Positions 7,771-15,946 are shown, counted from the stretch's first letter. The stretch is DNA of 27,543 nucleotides from Anaeromassilibacillus stercoravium (GCA_019118845.1 DWYE01000125.1:1-27543), one strand, 5' to 3'. Notes: a model not told the origin generated them from the letters alone. Program-made: numbers and translations.

Positions 7771-8235
7771 TCAAAGGCGGATGATATTCGTCACAATCCC
7801 CGCTTTGGTGATGTCGATGATCCCATATGTCCCCATGCTGCCGTGTAAGCTTCCGGGATTGAGGAGATACAATCCATCGTCGTATTCCGCCAACGCCTGG
7901 TGCGTATGGCCAAACAGGACAATGTCGGCCTTTTTCTCCCTGGCCGCGCAGCACATATTATACAATCCGTATTTTACATTGTGTGTATATCCGTGTGTAT
8001 AAAAAATTTTCTTCCCTTCCAGGGTGATCTCCGCATCAACCGGCAAATCGCACCCCCAATCGCAGTTGCCGCGCACCTGCAAAAAGGTTTTCTCGGGAAA
8101 TTTTGCTTTGACCATTTCTGCTTCATCCGCGCCGTCGCCCAGATGGATGACCACCTCGGCCTTCGGCTGGCGGAGCACCGCTTGTTCCAGTGCATACTGG
8201 TCCCTGTGGGTGTCCGATACTACTAAAATTCGCAT
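7771..8235 (-). CDS. YfcE/MJ0936-family metallophosphoesterase
   Basis: A 154-aa calcineurin-like phosphoesterase with the full metal-binding set in order: VVSDTHRD (D8, H10), HLGDGADE, VRGNCDWGCD, FYTHGYTHN and LFGHTHQA. This is the compact YfcE/YsnB/MJ0936 type, which hydrolyses phosphodiesters in vitro with Mn or Ni; the physiological substrate is unknown. The length is typical. Start ATG 8235 follows AAGGGAAGGG. The gene is divergent from the small gene at 8381, sharing an AT-rich promoter region (8236-8380) with TATAAT-like hexamers on both strands. It is upstream of pgcA in the same direction, 219 bp apart; the spacer has a GC-rich inverted repeat at 7680-7715. Confidence 0.9.
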   Translation of the reverse strand: MRILVVSDTHRDQYALEQAVLRQPKAEVVIHLGDGADEAEMVKAKFPEKTFLQVRGNCDWGCDLPVDAEITLEGKKIFYTHGYTHNVKYGLYNMCCAAREKKADIVLFGHTHQALAEYDDGLYLLNPGSLHGSMGTYGIIDITKAGIVTNIIRL

Positions 8236-8380
8236 GTAAATTCTTTCCCTTCCCTTATGGCGGGCCCGGACAGGCCGAACCGCATTCCGATTTGTATCAT
8301 ATACTATCTTATACCGACATATATTATTGATGACCCATCAAGCAATATCCGCTTGTCATCAAAAAAGGAGTGGTCGAACG

Positions 8381-8560
8381 ATGGCAGTCAATCCGCCGAA
8401 TGCAGAGCAGGCAAAGATGCTCAACAACCTATTGAAAAGCCTCAGCCCTGCTGACACAGCAAAGCTGAACCAGATCCTAAACGATCAGGAAGCCACCAGC
8501 CGCGTGCTGAGCACGCCGCAGGCACAGGAGCTTTTGAAAAAACTGACCGGCAAGGGTTGA
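8381..8560 (+). CDS. Small conserved-looking protein, trio gene 1
   Basis: The start is ATG 8381, 10 bases after AAGGAG (8365-8370). The product is 59 aa, soluble and helical, with no cysteine: NAEQAKMLNNLLKSLSPADT, then LNQILNDQEATSRVLSTPQA and QELLKKLTGK. The second half looks like two amphipathic helices. It is the first of three closely spaced plus-strand genes (gaps 52 and 247 bp). From general familiarity, similar short proteins occur next to each other in Oscillospirales genomes, but I know of no assigned function. Confidence 0.7.
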   Translation: MAVNPPNAEQAKMLNNLLKSLSPADTAKLNQILNDQEATSRVLSTPQAQELLKKLTGKG

Positions 8561-8612
8561 ACCCCCGGTCCCCGCGCAAGCCGCACGGCACATCCAGAAA
8601 GGAGGGAACGCG

Positions 8613-8996
8613 ATGGACGACTTAACCGGAAAAATCAGCGAACTGCTGCAAAATCCAGCCATAGCGAGCCTTCTCAGCCAGTTCGGTGCGCCGCAGGGAG
8701 AGACGCCGGAAGCGCAGCCAGAAAGCGCTCCGCCTGCCCCGCCGCCCAGCGTCCCACAGGCATCCGCACAGGGGAACCCCCTCTCCGGCCTGGGGCTGGA
8801 CGGCGATATGCTCCAAACCGTCATGAAACTCGCCCCGCTGCTCTCCAGCCTAAACCAGGAGGACGACAGCACCCGCTTCCTGCATGCGCTGCGGCCCATG
8901 CTCAGCAACGAACGCCAGACCAAGCTGGACCAGGCGTCAAAAATCTTGCAGCTCATGCGGATGCTCCCTCTCCTGCGCAGCCAAGGCATCCTTTAG
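8613..8996 (+). CDS. Conserved small protein of unknown function, trio gene 2
   Basis: ATG 8613 follows AAGGAGG (8599-8605) at 7 bases. The product is 127 aa: an N-terminal helix (MDDLTGKISELLQNPAIASL), a Pro/Ala/Gln-rich linker (about residues 28-58), and a C-terminal helical domain with LKLAPLL-type repeats ending RFLHALRPMLSNERQTKLDQ and LQLMRMLPLLRSQGIL. The C-terminal 'L..lrPmLs.eRq.kldqA.kil.lmr.lPllr..G' pattern looks like a defined domain found in other clostridial small proteins, but I cannot name it. No signal peptide or strong membrane segment is present. Confidence 0.75.
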   Translation: MDDLTGKISELLQNPAIASLLSQFGAPQGETPEAQPESAPPAPPPSVPQASAQGNPLSGLGLDGDMLQTVMKLAPLLSSLNQEDDSTRFLHALRPMLSNERQTKLDQASKILQLMRMLPLLRSQGIL

Positions 8997-9039
8997 CCCC
9001 GGCGGAATCCCCCCGCCTTCCCCGGCCGCTTAGCCGCCG

Positions 9040-9079
9040 GACGGAAATGGAACGCCCCACGCGGCGTCCGTTTCCCGTC
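9040..9079 (+). other. Imperfect hairpin in the spacer before trio gene 3
   Basis: A 17-base arm starting at 9040 pairs with 9063-9079 at about 13 of 17 positions, with loop CCACGC. Further on, near 9113-9157, AAGGGG and CCCCTTTTT could form a weak terminator stem. The 247-bp spacer is therefore structured, and trio gene 3 may be partly uncoupled from genes 1 and 2. Confidence 0.4.
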
Positions 9080-9243
9080 GGTCTGTCCAGCGTTTGCCAA
9101 GCGTGCATCCCGAAGGGGCAACCGGCGAGGGAGCCATCGGGCGGCCAATCCCCTTTTTATGCGCTCGATTCTTGCGGGCCGTCCCCACAGGGCGCTTCTT
9201 GCGCTGCCTGTGAAACGGCGCCGCGTCCATTGGAGGTGGTGAG

Positions 9244-9765
9244 ATGGCGGTCAGCGACAGCGAAATGAACCGGATGCAGCAGGATGCCATCCGCCGCGTT
9301 CGCGAGATGCAGGCGCGCGCCATGCAATACCAGTCCGGCGGGCAGCCGGAATCCCGCCGCAGCGATACACACGCGCAGCAGCGGCAAACTGCCCCATCCG
9401 CGCGCAATGCCCCCGCCGAACGGCGGGAAACGCCCGGCGCACAAGGACAGCATGCGCCGCAAAACACAGCCGCGCACGCGGACCGTTCCCAGCACACGCA
9501 ACAGTCCGCACATGCTTCCCCGGGGGCATCGTCCTCCGGCCGGGAAGCCGCGGCCTCCAACCAGCGGCAGGCGCAGCCGCCCAAGGCACAGCCGGCGGTT
9601 TCCGCCCCGCCAGCAGCCGTGCGGCCCGCCAATCCCGTGACGGACATCTTCCAGATGCTCTTCCGGGACAGCGACCGGACATTGCTCCTCGCGCTGATCC
9701 TGATCCTCAGCGAGGAAAAATCCGATCCCGGCCTGCTGTTCGCCCTGCTGTATATCGCGCTGTAA
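9244..9765 (+). CDS. Conserved protein with hydrophobic C-terminus, trio gene 3
   Basis: ATG 9244 follows GGAGGT (9231-9236). The product is 173 aa. A short N-terminal helix (SEMNRMQQDAIRRVREMQAR) leads into a long low-complexity Gln/Ala/Pro/Arg-rich linker (about residues 30-130). The C-terminal segment is strongly hydrophobic: DIFQMLFRDSDRTLLLALIL, then SEEKSDPGLLFALLYIAL. The final 35 residues read as two hydrophobic helices split by a charged SEEKSD turn, either a hairpin membrane anchor or a packing module. The architecture (helix, disordered linker, hydrophobic helical tail) parallels trio gene 2. A strong terminator follows directly. Confidence 0.75.
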   Translation: MAVSDSEMNRMQQDAIRRVREMQARAMQYQSGGQPESRRSDTHAQQRQTAPSARNAPAERRETPGAQGQHAPQNTAAHADRSQHTQQSAHASPGASSSGREAAASNQRQAQPPKAQPAVSAPPAAVRPANPVTDIFQMLFRDSDRTLLLALILILSEEKSDPGLLFALLYIAL

Positions 9766-9785
9766 CATGTATCGCGAAAACCATC

Positions 9786-9820
9786 AAGAACCACGGGTAA
9801 TGGTTGCCCGTGGTTCTTTT
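9786..9820. terminator. Bidirectional intrinsic terminator
   Basis: A perfect 12-bp stem, AAGAACCACGGG (9786-9797) with CCCGTGGTTCTT (9807-9818), has a 9-base loop. It is followed by TTCTT on the plus strand and by TTGATGGTTTT on the minus strand. It sits between converging genes that stop at 9765 (plus) and 9822 (minus). Confidence 0.85.
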
Positions 9821-9821
9821 C

Positions 9822-10796
9822 TTATTGCTCTTCCTCCAAAGACCGGATGGCAGAAATATAGTACTCCTGGGTGGATGGGTCCTGCGTCAGCTCATACTCC
9901 ATGTATTTGGTCGGCGTGGGCCCTTCCAGCGTGCTGCTGGTCTGGTTGCGCCATTCGTCGCTCGGGGACACGTACCCCACGCGCAGGTACACCTTGCCGC
10001 CGCTCCTCCGCTCGCTCTCCGTATAGGGGGTATAGCTGCTGTCCGAGCTGTACAGCGCCACATGGAATTCATTCTGCACGGAGTCGTATTCAAAGAACGT
10101 CTCCTCCGCCGGGGTCTTGGGCTGCAATTGGCAGTCCGGCCCAAAGAGCGCGCGGCAGGCGTCCACCACGTCCCCCAGAGGCACCAGCGCGCGCCCGGCC
10201 TCGTCGTATTCCGTGTAGTTTGTCCCGTTGTTGGCCGTGATCGTCTTCCAAAGGGAAGCGTTCAGGATAAAGTCCTCGTTTGCCTCTTCGATGGATTCAA
10301 ATGGGGCCGGGTCCTGCATGACCACCGGCGTGAGGAAGGTATCGTACGCGCGCAGCTGGGAATCGTCCGTCACCGTGGTGTAGATCCGGTTGCCGATGGT
10401 GCCGGCGATAAACACGACGCCCACCAGCGCCAGCAGGAGCACCAGGGAGCCCACCACCACGCCATAGCGCCTGCGCCCCTTTTTGCGGGCAGGGCGCTCC
10501 GGCAGGGAGGGGATCTCCGCCTCTTCTTCCTCCAGCGCCCACTTGGTCAACAGCGCGTCGTCCTCGTCTGCATCCGGATAAAAATCGTCGATCTCCGTCG
10601 CATCGTCCTCGGTCGAGGAAACGGTCGGCCGCTCGGCAAACGCATCGCGGTAGTCCGCGGTAAAGTCCGCGATCTTCTCCTTGCGCCGCTTTCCCGCGGC
10701 GGGCGCTTTTTCCTGCTCCGTGTTCTTCTCCTGGGCAGTTTCCGCCTTTGGGTGCTTGCGCGCCCGGTTCTTTCGATTTTCGAGTTGGTTATTCAT
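9822..10796 (-). CDS. Single-pass membrane protein of unknown function
   Basis: 324 aa. The first ~105 residues are cytosolic, highly charged and probably disordered (Lys/Arg/Glu-rich, then an acidic TEIDDFYPDADEDD patch). A KKGRRR stop-transfer cluster precedes one transmembrane helix (about residues 112-134). About 190 residues follow outside the cell, with FLTPVVMQDPAPFESIEEAN and NEFHVALYSSDSSYTPYTES. No catalytic motif or known domain is recognised. ATG 10796 has GGAGAGG 5 bases upstream. It lies 34 bp behind proA, so it may be read through from proBA, but a TATAAT hexamer in the gap (10822-10827, minus strand) could be a separate -10. The terminator at 9786-9820 closes the unit. Confidence 0.75.
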   Translation of the reverse strand: MNNQLENRKNRARKHPKAETAQEKNTEQEKAPAAGKRRKEKIADFTADYRDAFAERPTVSSTEDDATEIDDFYPDADEDDALLTKWALEEEEAEIPSLPERPARKKGRRRYGVVVGSLVLLLALVGVVFIAGTIGNRIYTTVTDDSQLRAYDTFLTPVVMQDPAPFESIEEANEDFILNASLWKTITANNGTNYTEYDEAGRALVPLGDVVDACRALFGPDCQLQPKTPAEETFFEYDSVQNEFHVALYSSDSSYTPYTESERRSGGKVYLRVGYVSPSDEWRNQTSSTLEGPTPTKYMEYELTQDPSTQEYYISAIRSLEEEQ

Positions 10797-10830
10797 GTAT
10801 CCTCTCCGTATGATTATCTATATTATATAC

Positions 10831-12075
10831 TTATCGGATTTGCCCGTCCCCCATGATGATGAACTTCGTGGAGGTCAGCTCGCGCACGCCCATGGGCCCG
10901 CGGGCGTGCAGCTTCTGGGTGGAGATGCCGATCTCCGCGCCGCAGCCGAATTCGCCGCCGTCGGTAAAGCGCGTGGAGGCGTTGACATAGACCGCCGCTG
11001 CATCCACCCGCTCCGTAAACGCGCGCGCATTCGCATAGTCGTTCGTGATGATGGCCTCGCTGTGCCCGGACGAATACGCCGCAATGTGCGCGAGGGCGTC
11101 CTCAAAGGAATCCACCACTTTGACCGCCAGGATGTAGTCGAGGTATTCGCGGCCCCAGTCCTCTTCTTCGGCTGGCACCACGCAGTCCCCCAGGATCGCG
11201 CGCGTCCGTTCACAGCCGCGCAGCTCCACCTGCTTCGCGTCCAGGCGCGCTTTGATCGCCGGCAGCGCCTGCTCCGCAATGTCCTGATGGACCAGAAGCG
11301 TCTCCATCGCATTGCAGACCGACGGGCGGGAGGTCTTGGCGTTAAAGACGATGTTGGCCGCCATATCGATGTCCGCGGAGGCGTCCACATAGACGTGGCA
11401 ATTCCCCACGCCGGTCTGGATCACGGGGACATGGGAATTCTCCACCACGGAGCGGATCAGCCCTGCGCCGCCGCGCGGGATGAGCACGTCCAGGTAATCG
11501 GTCAGGCCCATCATTTCGATGGAGGATGCGCGCGTGGTGTCCTGCACCAGCTGGATGCAGTCCGCGGGCAGCCCGGCCTCTTCCACCGCCTGGCGCATCG
11601 CCTCGGCCACCGCGGTATTCGAATGGATGGCCTCCTTCCCGCCGCGCAAAATGACGGCGTTGCCCGCCTTCAAGCAGAGCGCTGCCGCGTCCGCCGTCAC
11701 GTTGGGGCGCGCCTCGTAGATGATGCCGATCACGCCGAGCGGCACGCGCACGCGCTGGATCTGCAGGCCGTTCGGACGGACAAACCCGCTCACCACCTGC
11801 CCGATCGGGTCCTCCTGCGCCGCCACCTCGCGCACTCCCTGCGCCATCCCGGCAATGCGGGCAGAGGTCAGCGCCAACCGGTCCAACATGCTTTTGCGCA
11901 TCCCGCTCTCCCGCGCCGCTTGCAGGTCCTTTTCGTTTGCGGCCAAAATCTCCGCCTCGTGCGCTTCAATGGCGTCCGCCATCTTCAGAAGGGCCGCGTC
12001 CTTTTTGGCCCCGGCCACCGCCAGCGCACGCGCCGCCTCCTTTGCCTTCTGTCCCATTTGCTCTAAAATCGTCAT
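10831..12075 (-). CDS. proA: Gamma-glutamyl phosphate reductase
   Basis: Second step of proline synthesis: reduces L-glutamyl-5-phosphate to glutamate-5-semialdehyde with NADPH. 414 aa, the usual length. Aldehyde-dehydrogenase fold with the ProA signatures RVPLGVIGIIYEARPNVTAD (cofactor domain), the catalytic Cys in TSRPSVCNAMETLLV, and the C-terminal STRFTDGGEFGCGAEIGIST plus HARGPMGVRELTS. I chose ATG at 12073-12075 because AGAGG lies 8 bases upstream; a GTG three codons earlier overlaps the RBS. It is 42 bp downstream of proB, forming a proBA operon. Confidence 0.97.
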   Translation of the reverse strand: MTILEQMGQKAKEAARALAVAGAKKDAALLKMADAIEAHEAEILAANEKDLQAARESGMRKSMLDRLALTSARIAGMAQGVREVAAQEDPIGQVVSGFVRPNGLQIQRVRVPLGVIGIIYEARPNVTADAAALCLKAGNAVILRGGKEAIHSNTAVAEAMRQAVEEAGLPADCIQLVQDTTRASSIEMMGLTDYLDVLIPRGGAGLIRSVVENSHVPVIQTGVGNCHVYVDASADIDMAANIVFNAKTSRPSVCNAMETLLVHQDIAEQALPAIKARLDAKQVELRGCERTRAILGDCVVPAEEEDWGREYLDYILAVKVVDSFEDALAHIAAYSSGHSEAIITNDYANARAFTERVDAAAVYVNASTRFTDGGEFGCGAEIGISTQKLHARGPMGVRELTSTKFIIMGDGQIR

Positions 12076-12117
12076 GAAATCCACCTCTTTATTCCCGGGA
12101 CGGTGCCCGATTTTATT

Positions 12118-12918
12118 TTACTGCTTTCCAGTGCCGAAAACTGTCCCAATCTGCTCGCCATCGAAAAGATGGTACAGGTTTTTGGGATTCGCACCGCTCA
12201 TCACGCAGCAGCAGATGCCCGCTTCGTTGGCAATCGCCGCCGCGCTGACCTTGGTCCGCATGCCGCCCGTGCCGCGGTTGGAGCCGGTGCCGCCCGCCAG
12301 CGCGATGACCTCCGGCGTGACCTCGCGCACAAACGGGATGCGCTTTGCGTTGGAATCCGCGCGGGGGTTTGCATCGTACAGGCCGTCGATGTCGGTCAGG
12401 ATAACCAGCAGGTCCGCGTCGGTCAATTTGGCCACAATCGCGGAGAGCGTATCGTTGTCGCCGATCTGCATTCCGACCAGCTCGTCTACGGCGACGGTAT
12501 CGTTCTCGTTGACCACCGGGATGATGTTCATCCCGATCAGCTCCTGGAACGTGTTGATGACGTTCTGTTTACTGTGCGGGCTGGACACAACATCCCCGGT
12601 CAACAACACCTGCGCCACCGTGCAATTGTACTCGCCAAAGAATTTGTCGTACATGAACATCAGCTCACACTGCCCAACGGCTGCAAGCGCCTGCTTTTTC
12701 TCCGTCTCCTGCGGCCGTTCTGTCAGCCCCAATTTGCCCACGCCCACGCCGATCGCGCCGGAGGTCACCAGAATGATCTCCCGGCCGGAATTTTGCAGAT
12801 CGCTGAGCACCTTGCACAGGGATTCCATCCGCCGCAAATTGATCTTGCCGTTTTCATAGGTCAAGGTGGAGGTGCCCACCTTGACCACAACCCGCTTTGC
12901 CTGTGTGATTGCCGACAT
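12118..12918 (-). CDS. proB: Glutamate 5-kinase, short form without PUA domain
   Basis: First step of proline synthesis: phosphorylates L-glutamate with ATP; normally feedback-inhibited by proline. Amino-acid-kinase fold with VVVKVGTSTLT at the N-terminus, LVTSGAIGVGVGKLGL, VNENDTVAVDEL, GDNDTLSAIVA, LTDIDGLYDANPR and GTGGMRTKVSAA. At 266 aa it ends right after the kinase domain, so the C-terminal PUA domain of the E. coli enzyme (367 aa) is absent; this short form is common in Firmicutes. The start is ATG 12918, with AGAGGA about 8 bases upstream; a longer frame to 13197 has no RBS and reaches past the promoter. Confidence 0.95.
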   Translation of the reverse strand: MSAITQAKRVVVKVGTSTLTYENGKINLRRMESLCKVLSDLQNSGREIILVTSGAIGVGVGKLGLTERPQETEKKQALAAVGQCELMFMYDKFFGEYNCTVAQVLLTGDVVSSPHSKQNVINTFQELIGMNIIPVVNENDTVAVDELVGMQIGDNDTLSAIVAKLTDADLLVILTDIDGLYDANPRADSNAKRIPFVREVTPEVIALAGGTGSNRGTGGMRTKVSAAAIANEAGICCCVMSGANPKNLYHLFDGEQIGTVFGTGKQ

Positions 12919-13051
12919 ATTGTATATCCTCTTTTCCCTCAAGTTTTCCATGTTCTTGGATGGCATACGCCCGCCGCGCATAGGTCCAGCTGCCAAGGGG
13001 GCCCTCCCTTTGGTAGGGAACCTGCGTTGCCAGCGAATGTCATTTACACCC

Positions 13052-13060
13052 ATTATAGCA
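13052..13060 (-). promoter_or_regulatory. Extended -10 promoter for proBA
   Basis: On the minus strand TGCTATAAT reads as an extended -10 (TGnTATAAT), with only a weak -35 (TTTATT-like) about 18 bases upstream. Transcription would start near 13045, giving a leader of about 125 bases before proB. No T-box consensus is visible in this leader. Confidence 0.6.
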
Positions 13061-13170
13061 TGTCTGGCGCACAGAATAAAGCCGGATTTCGACACGGAAT
13101 GCATTCGCGATGGATTCCTTTTGCAGGGCAGCCCTATCTTATGGCCATACCGCCCACCGGTGCAGATTTT

Positions 13171-13208
13171 TATAAAACGGGCCGGCTGCGACAACAACAG
13201 CCGGCCCG
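13171..13208 (-). terminator. Intrinsic terminator of mscL
   Basis: A perfect 11-bp GC-rich stem, CGGGCCGGCTG (13178-13188) with CAGCCGGCCCG (13198-13208). On the minus strand it is followed by TTTTATAAAAA. It lies 80 bp after the mscL stop and upstream of the proB promoter, insulating the two units. Confidence 0.85.
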
Positions 13209-13287
13209 CTTCCCATGCGGTTTCTTCTTTTGCGCGTGCGAAACCCCAAAAGGCAATCCCCTGTTTTGCCGCGCCCTGCCAAACGCC

Positions 13288-13701
13288 TTACGGCTTTTCC
13301 ACATCCAGCAACTGCGACGTACAATGCGGGCAGCGGGTCGCGTCGATTGCAATTTCCGTCTTGCAATACGGGCACTTCTTCGTCGTTGCCGCGGCGGGCG
13401 CCTCCTCTTTTTTATGGGCCAAGGAGGCCAACTTGTTCATTCCCTTGAGCAGGCAGAACAGTACAAACGCCATAACCAGGAAATTCACCACAGCGGTGAG
13501 GAAGCTGGACGCGAAGCTTGCAACGTCCTGCAAGGTGTATGTCGCGCCGCCCGTGACCAGGTTCAAAATCGGGTTGATAAAATTATCCGTCAGGGAGGTG
13601 ACGATCCCGGAAAACGCACTGCCGATGATTACGCCGACCGCCATGTCCATCACGTTTCCGCGAAGCGCAAAGGTCTTAAACTCCTGCATAAATTTTTTCA
13701 T
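13288..13701 (-). CDS. mscL: Large-conductance mechanosensitive channel with zinc-ribbon tail
   Basis: Pentameric inner-membrane channel that opens under membrane tension and releases solutes during hypo-osmotic shock. 137 aa. The amphipathic N-terminal helix and TM1 are MKKFMQEFKTFALRGNVMDM and AVGVIIGSAFSGIVTSLTDN, the most conserved part of MscL including the pore-lining Gly/Ala face. TM2 is around residues 68-88 (FLTAVVNFLVMAFVLFCLLK). The usual cytoplasmic helix bundle is replaced or extended by KKEEAPAAATTKKCPYCKTE and RCPHCTSQL, a CxxC...CxxC zinc ribbon of the 'zinc-ribbon domain' type. The gene has its own promoter and terminator. Confidence 0.95.
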   Translation of the reverse strand: MKKFMQEFKTFALRGNVMDMAVGVIIGSAFSGIVTSLTDNFINPILNLVTGGATYTLQDVASFASSFLTAVVNFLVMAFVLFCLLKGMNKLASLAHKKEEAPAAATTKKCPYCKTEIAIDATRCPHCTSQLLDVEKP

Positions 13702-13733
13702 AGCTCCTGATTCCCTTCTTTTGGATTTCCTCC

Positions 13734-13742
13734 ACTATAACA
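13734..13742 (-). promoter_or_regulatory. Extended -10 promoter for mscL
   Basis: Minus strand TGTTATAGT fits the extended -10 form TGnTATAnT. It lies about 33 bases upstream of the mscL ATG, leaving a short leader that carries the RBS. No good -35 was identified. Confidence 0.45.
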
Positions 13743-13907
13743 CAGGAAGGCTGTCTGGGAAAGGGGATCGCGCGGATTTTGTCGAAAGGTAGCAAGATTG
13801 TAACCGGTTGCAGGCCGCCCGGCGAAAAAAAGAAGGGCCTTCCCACGCCGTGTGGCCTGCTCGTGGCAGCCAAGGGCCTTCCTTTAAAATACCTTTAAGA
13901 AACATAA

Positions 13908-13944
13908 AAAATCAGGGGCAGACTGTAAATCTGCCCCTGATTTT
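13908..13944 (-). terminator. Strong intrinsic terminator after the SipW-type surface gene
   Basis: A 15-bp perfect stem, 13908-13922 (AAAATCAGGGGCAGA) with 13930-13944, and a 7-base loop. On the minus strand it runs into TTTTTTATG. It lies 40 bp after the stop of the downstream half of the interrupted surface gene, which argues that the original gene ended at 13984 and not at the UGA at 14317. Confidence 0.9.
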
Positions 13945-13983
13945 GCTTGCTTCATGGACTCACGGGAACAACGCCCGGAAAAG

Positions 13984-15882
13984 TCATTCAAACGAAATGG
14001 AAGATTCTGTTCCATTCACACGGCCGGAACCGGTGGAATGAACCGGCCAGCCTACAGAGCCAACTTTCCCACCAACAAGCAGACGCTTTGCATATGCATC
14101 CGGATCATCCTCAATTTCTGCTTCTGTGACAAATACGGTTACATCAAGATCGGTAACAGTGCAATTCGTGATGGGTTCGCTTCCTGAACCTTCATAGCCA
14201 ACAATGCCGCCCACTTGCTGTGAAGGAATCCCTTCTTTACCACCTTTGACAGAACCGCCTATAACATGACAATTATCAATCGTCGCACTTCCAGTGGTAA
14301 TATAGCCAGCAATCACTCACACTCTTGCAAGCGTAGAGTTTGTTGATCCATTCATACGGCCCCACACGTCGGGTTCCTCAACCTTCAGATTGCGAATTAC
14401 ACCGGCATCCTCATGACCGGTCTGCCCCTTGACCCAGCCGAACAATCCGGTCTGCACATTCGTAGGATTATGAATCGTCAATCCGGTAATGGTATAGCCC
14501 TGTCCGTCCAGGTTACCCCAGAATTCGTCGCAATTTGTGTTGCTATCCGGCGTCCAACCGATCGGCATCCAGCCCCGGTCTTCCGTCCAACCCTGTTCTG
14601 CCCAAGTTTCGCCGTAGTAGCCCGTCAGGTCGATATTGCGGCCGATTTCAAAGTAATAGAAATCGCCCCTTGTCGACGAGCCCATATACTTGCGCACATT
14701 GTCCAGCTGACGGGCGTTCATAATCAAAAACGGATTTTCTTTCGTGCCGTCGCCGCTGTCAAAGTCCTTGCTGGTATCGTCCACATACACGTCTTCCTCC
14801 GCTGTGAAGGCCGCCGCCGTGTCCTCGCCCTGATACGTGACGGTTCCGTCCTCTGCCAGGGTGATGGTATATGTCTCGTCCATATTTGCCGGGCGGTATC
14901 CGGTGCCTTCCAGCTCGCTGGCGGCCGGCTTCAGGTCAACTGAACCCGGCGCGGCTTCGATCGCGCGGTCGACTTCTTTTACCAAGGTGCGCGTACCGTC
15001 CACCGTTTCATAATAGACCTTAACGGTAGCCTGGACCTGCGTTTCGCCGCCCTCTTCTCCGCCTTCTCCTTCAGAGGGAGAATCGCTCCAGCCGGGCAGC
15101 GGCGCCTGGCTTGCACCCTCGTCCACCTGGCCGGCATTGACATACAGGGCTGCATGGAAATGCTGCCCCTGGCTCTCGTTGCCAACCGTTTCCGGCAACC
15201 ATGCCGCCACAATGTAAGAATCCTTTTCCCCTGCTTTGAGGATTTCCGGCACGGCATAGTCCGAAGGCTTGCCGTCCTTCCACAGGGTCACGGTACCGTC
15301 GATGTCCCCGTCCCCTGCGCCGTTGTCAATCGGCTGAAGCGCGTAGCCGTCCGCCGTCTCTGCCACCCGGTACAGCTGGATATGCAGCACCCCGCGCAGA
15401 TCGTTTTGGCAGGCAATCTCCGGCTCGTCCTCATCCACCTGGACGCCGCCCGTGCCGTTTTCCACAATATTGGGGATCGTATGTCCATATGGGAGGTCCG
15501 GATCGCTGCCCTTTGCCTGCTCCCGGATCGCCAAATTGACGCGTGCAGGAAGCGTCCCCTTGTTTTCCACATTCACCTGATAAAAATACAGCGGGACACC
15601 TTCAAAGCCTTCCTGGTTTTTATTGGTGATGACCCCGTCTTCATCCATTTGGAACTCGTCGCGAAACTGTGCAATGGTCAGTGGGCGAAGGTTGGTAAAA
15701 TTCAGCGGGACGGTCCCTTCCGGGTGTTCCGCCGACAAACCCACGTCCAACACGCCGGCTTGAAAATTCGAACCGACCCGTTCGGCATCCATATACCAAG
15801 CAAAGGTGGTCCCTCCCAACAGCGTCAACACAAGCAAAAACGAGACAATCGATAAAACGAGATGCCTTTTTGTCTTGTCCAT
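13984..15882 (-). pseudogene. SipW-signal surface protein with GLUG-like repeats, interrupted by in-frame UGA
   Basis: Start ATG 15882 (MDKTKRHLVL) with AAGGAG 9 bases upstream. The signal region ends LLGGTTFAWYMDAERVGSNF, the TasA/CalY-type pattern processed by SipW-like signal peptidases. A beta-rich domain follows (LYFYQVNVENKGTLPARVNL; YIVAAWLPETVGNESQGQHF), then a Glu/Gly-rich linker and a domain with a YRPANMDETYTITLAEDGTV segment. The C-terminal repeats include FWGNLDGQGYTITGLTIHN, TGLFGWVKGQ and GVIRNLKVEEPDVWG, like GLUG/beta-helix repeats of surface adhesins. Translation stops at TGA 14317-14319 after NSTLARV. The same frame stays open for 110 more codons (AGYITTGSATIDNCHVIGGS; VGGIVGYEGSGSEPITNCTV), continuing the repeats to 13984. 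The parsimonious reading is a nonsense mutation, probably GGA to TGA. Sequencing error or recoding are alternatives. No SipW peptidase gene is in the window. Confidence 0.8.
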
Positions 15883-15946
15883 CCTCTCACGCTCCTTCTG
15901 CAACTGCCGCCCTCAACCTAAACGGAGGACGGTATAACTCATGTTT

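Noticed and set aside
12919..13045. T-box riboswitch in the proB leader
   Set aside because: proBA is T-box controlled in some Firmicutes, but no T-box consensus (TGGNACC core) or terminator hairpin is visible here.
12103..13710. 535-codon plus-strand frame opposite proB and mscL
   Set aside because: It runs across two well-supported minus-strand genes, a promoter and a terminator; the translation has no known pattern.
14314..14316. GTG right after the UGA as start of a separate gene
   Set aside because: No ribosome binding site, no independent N-terminus, and the sequence continues the repeats of the upstream frame.
14314..14319. UGA as selenocysteine codon
   Set aside because: The sequence context expects Gly in a repeat, there is no redox motif, and no selenocysteine genes or obvious SECIS-like stem were seen; nonsense mutation is simpler.
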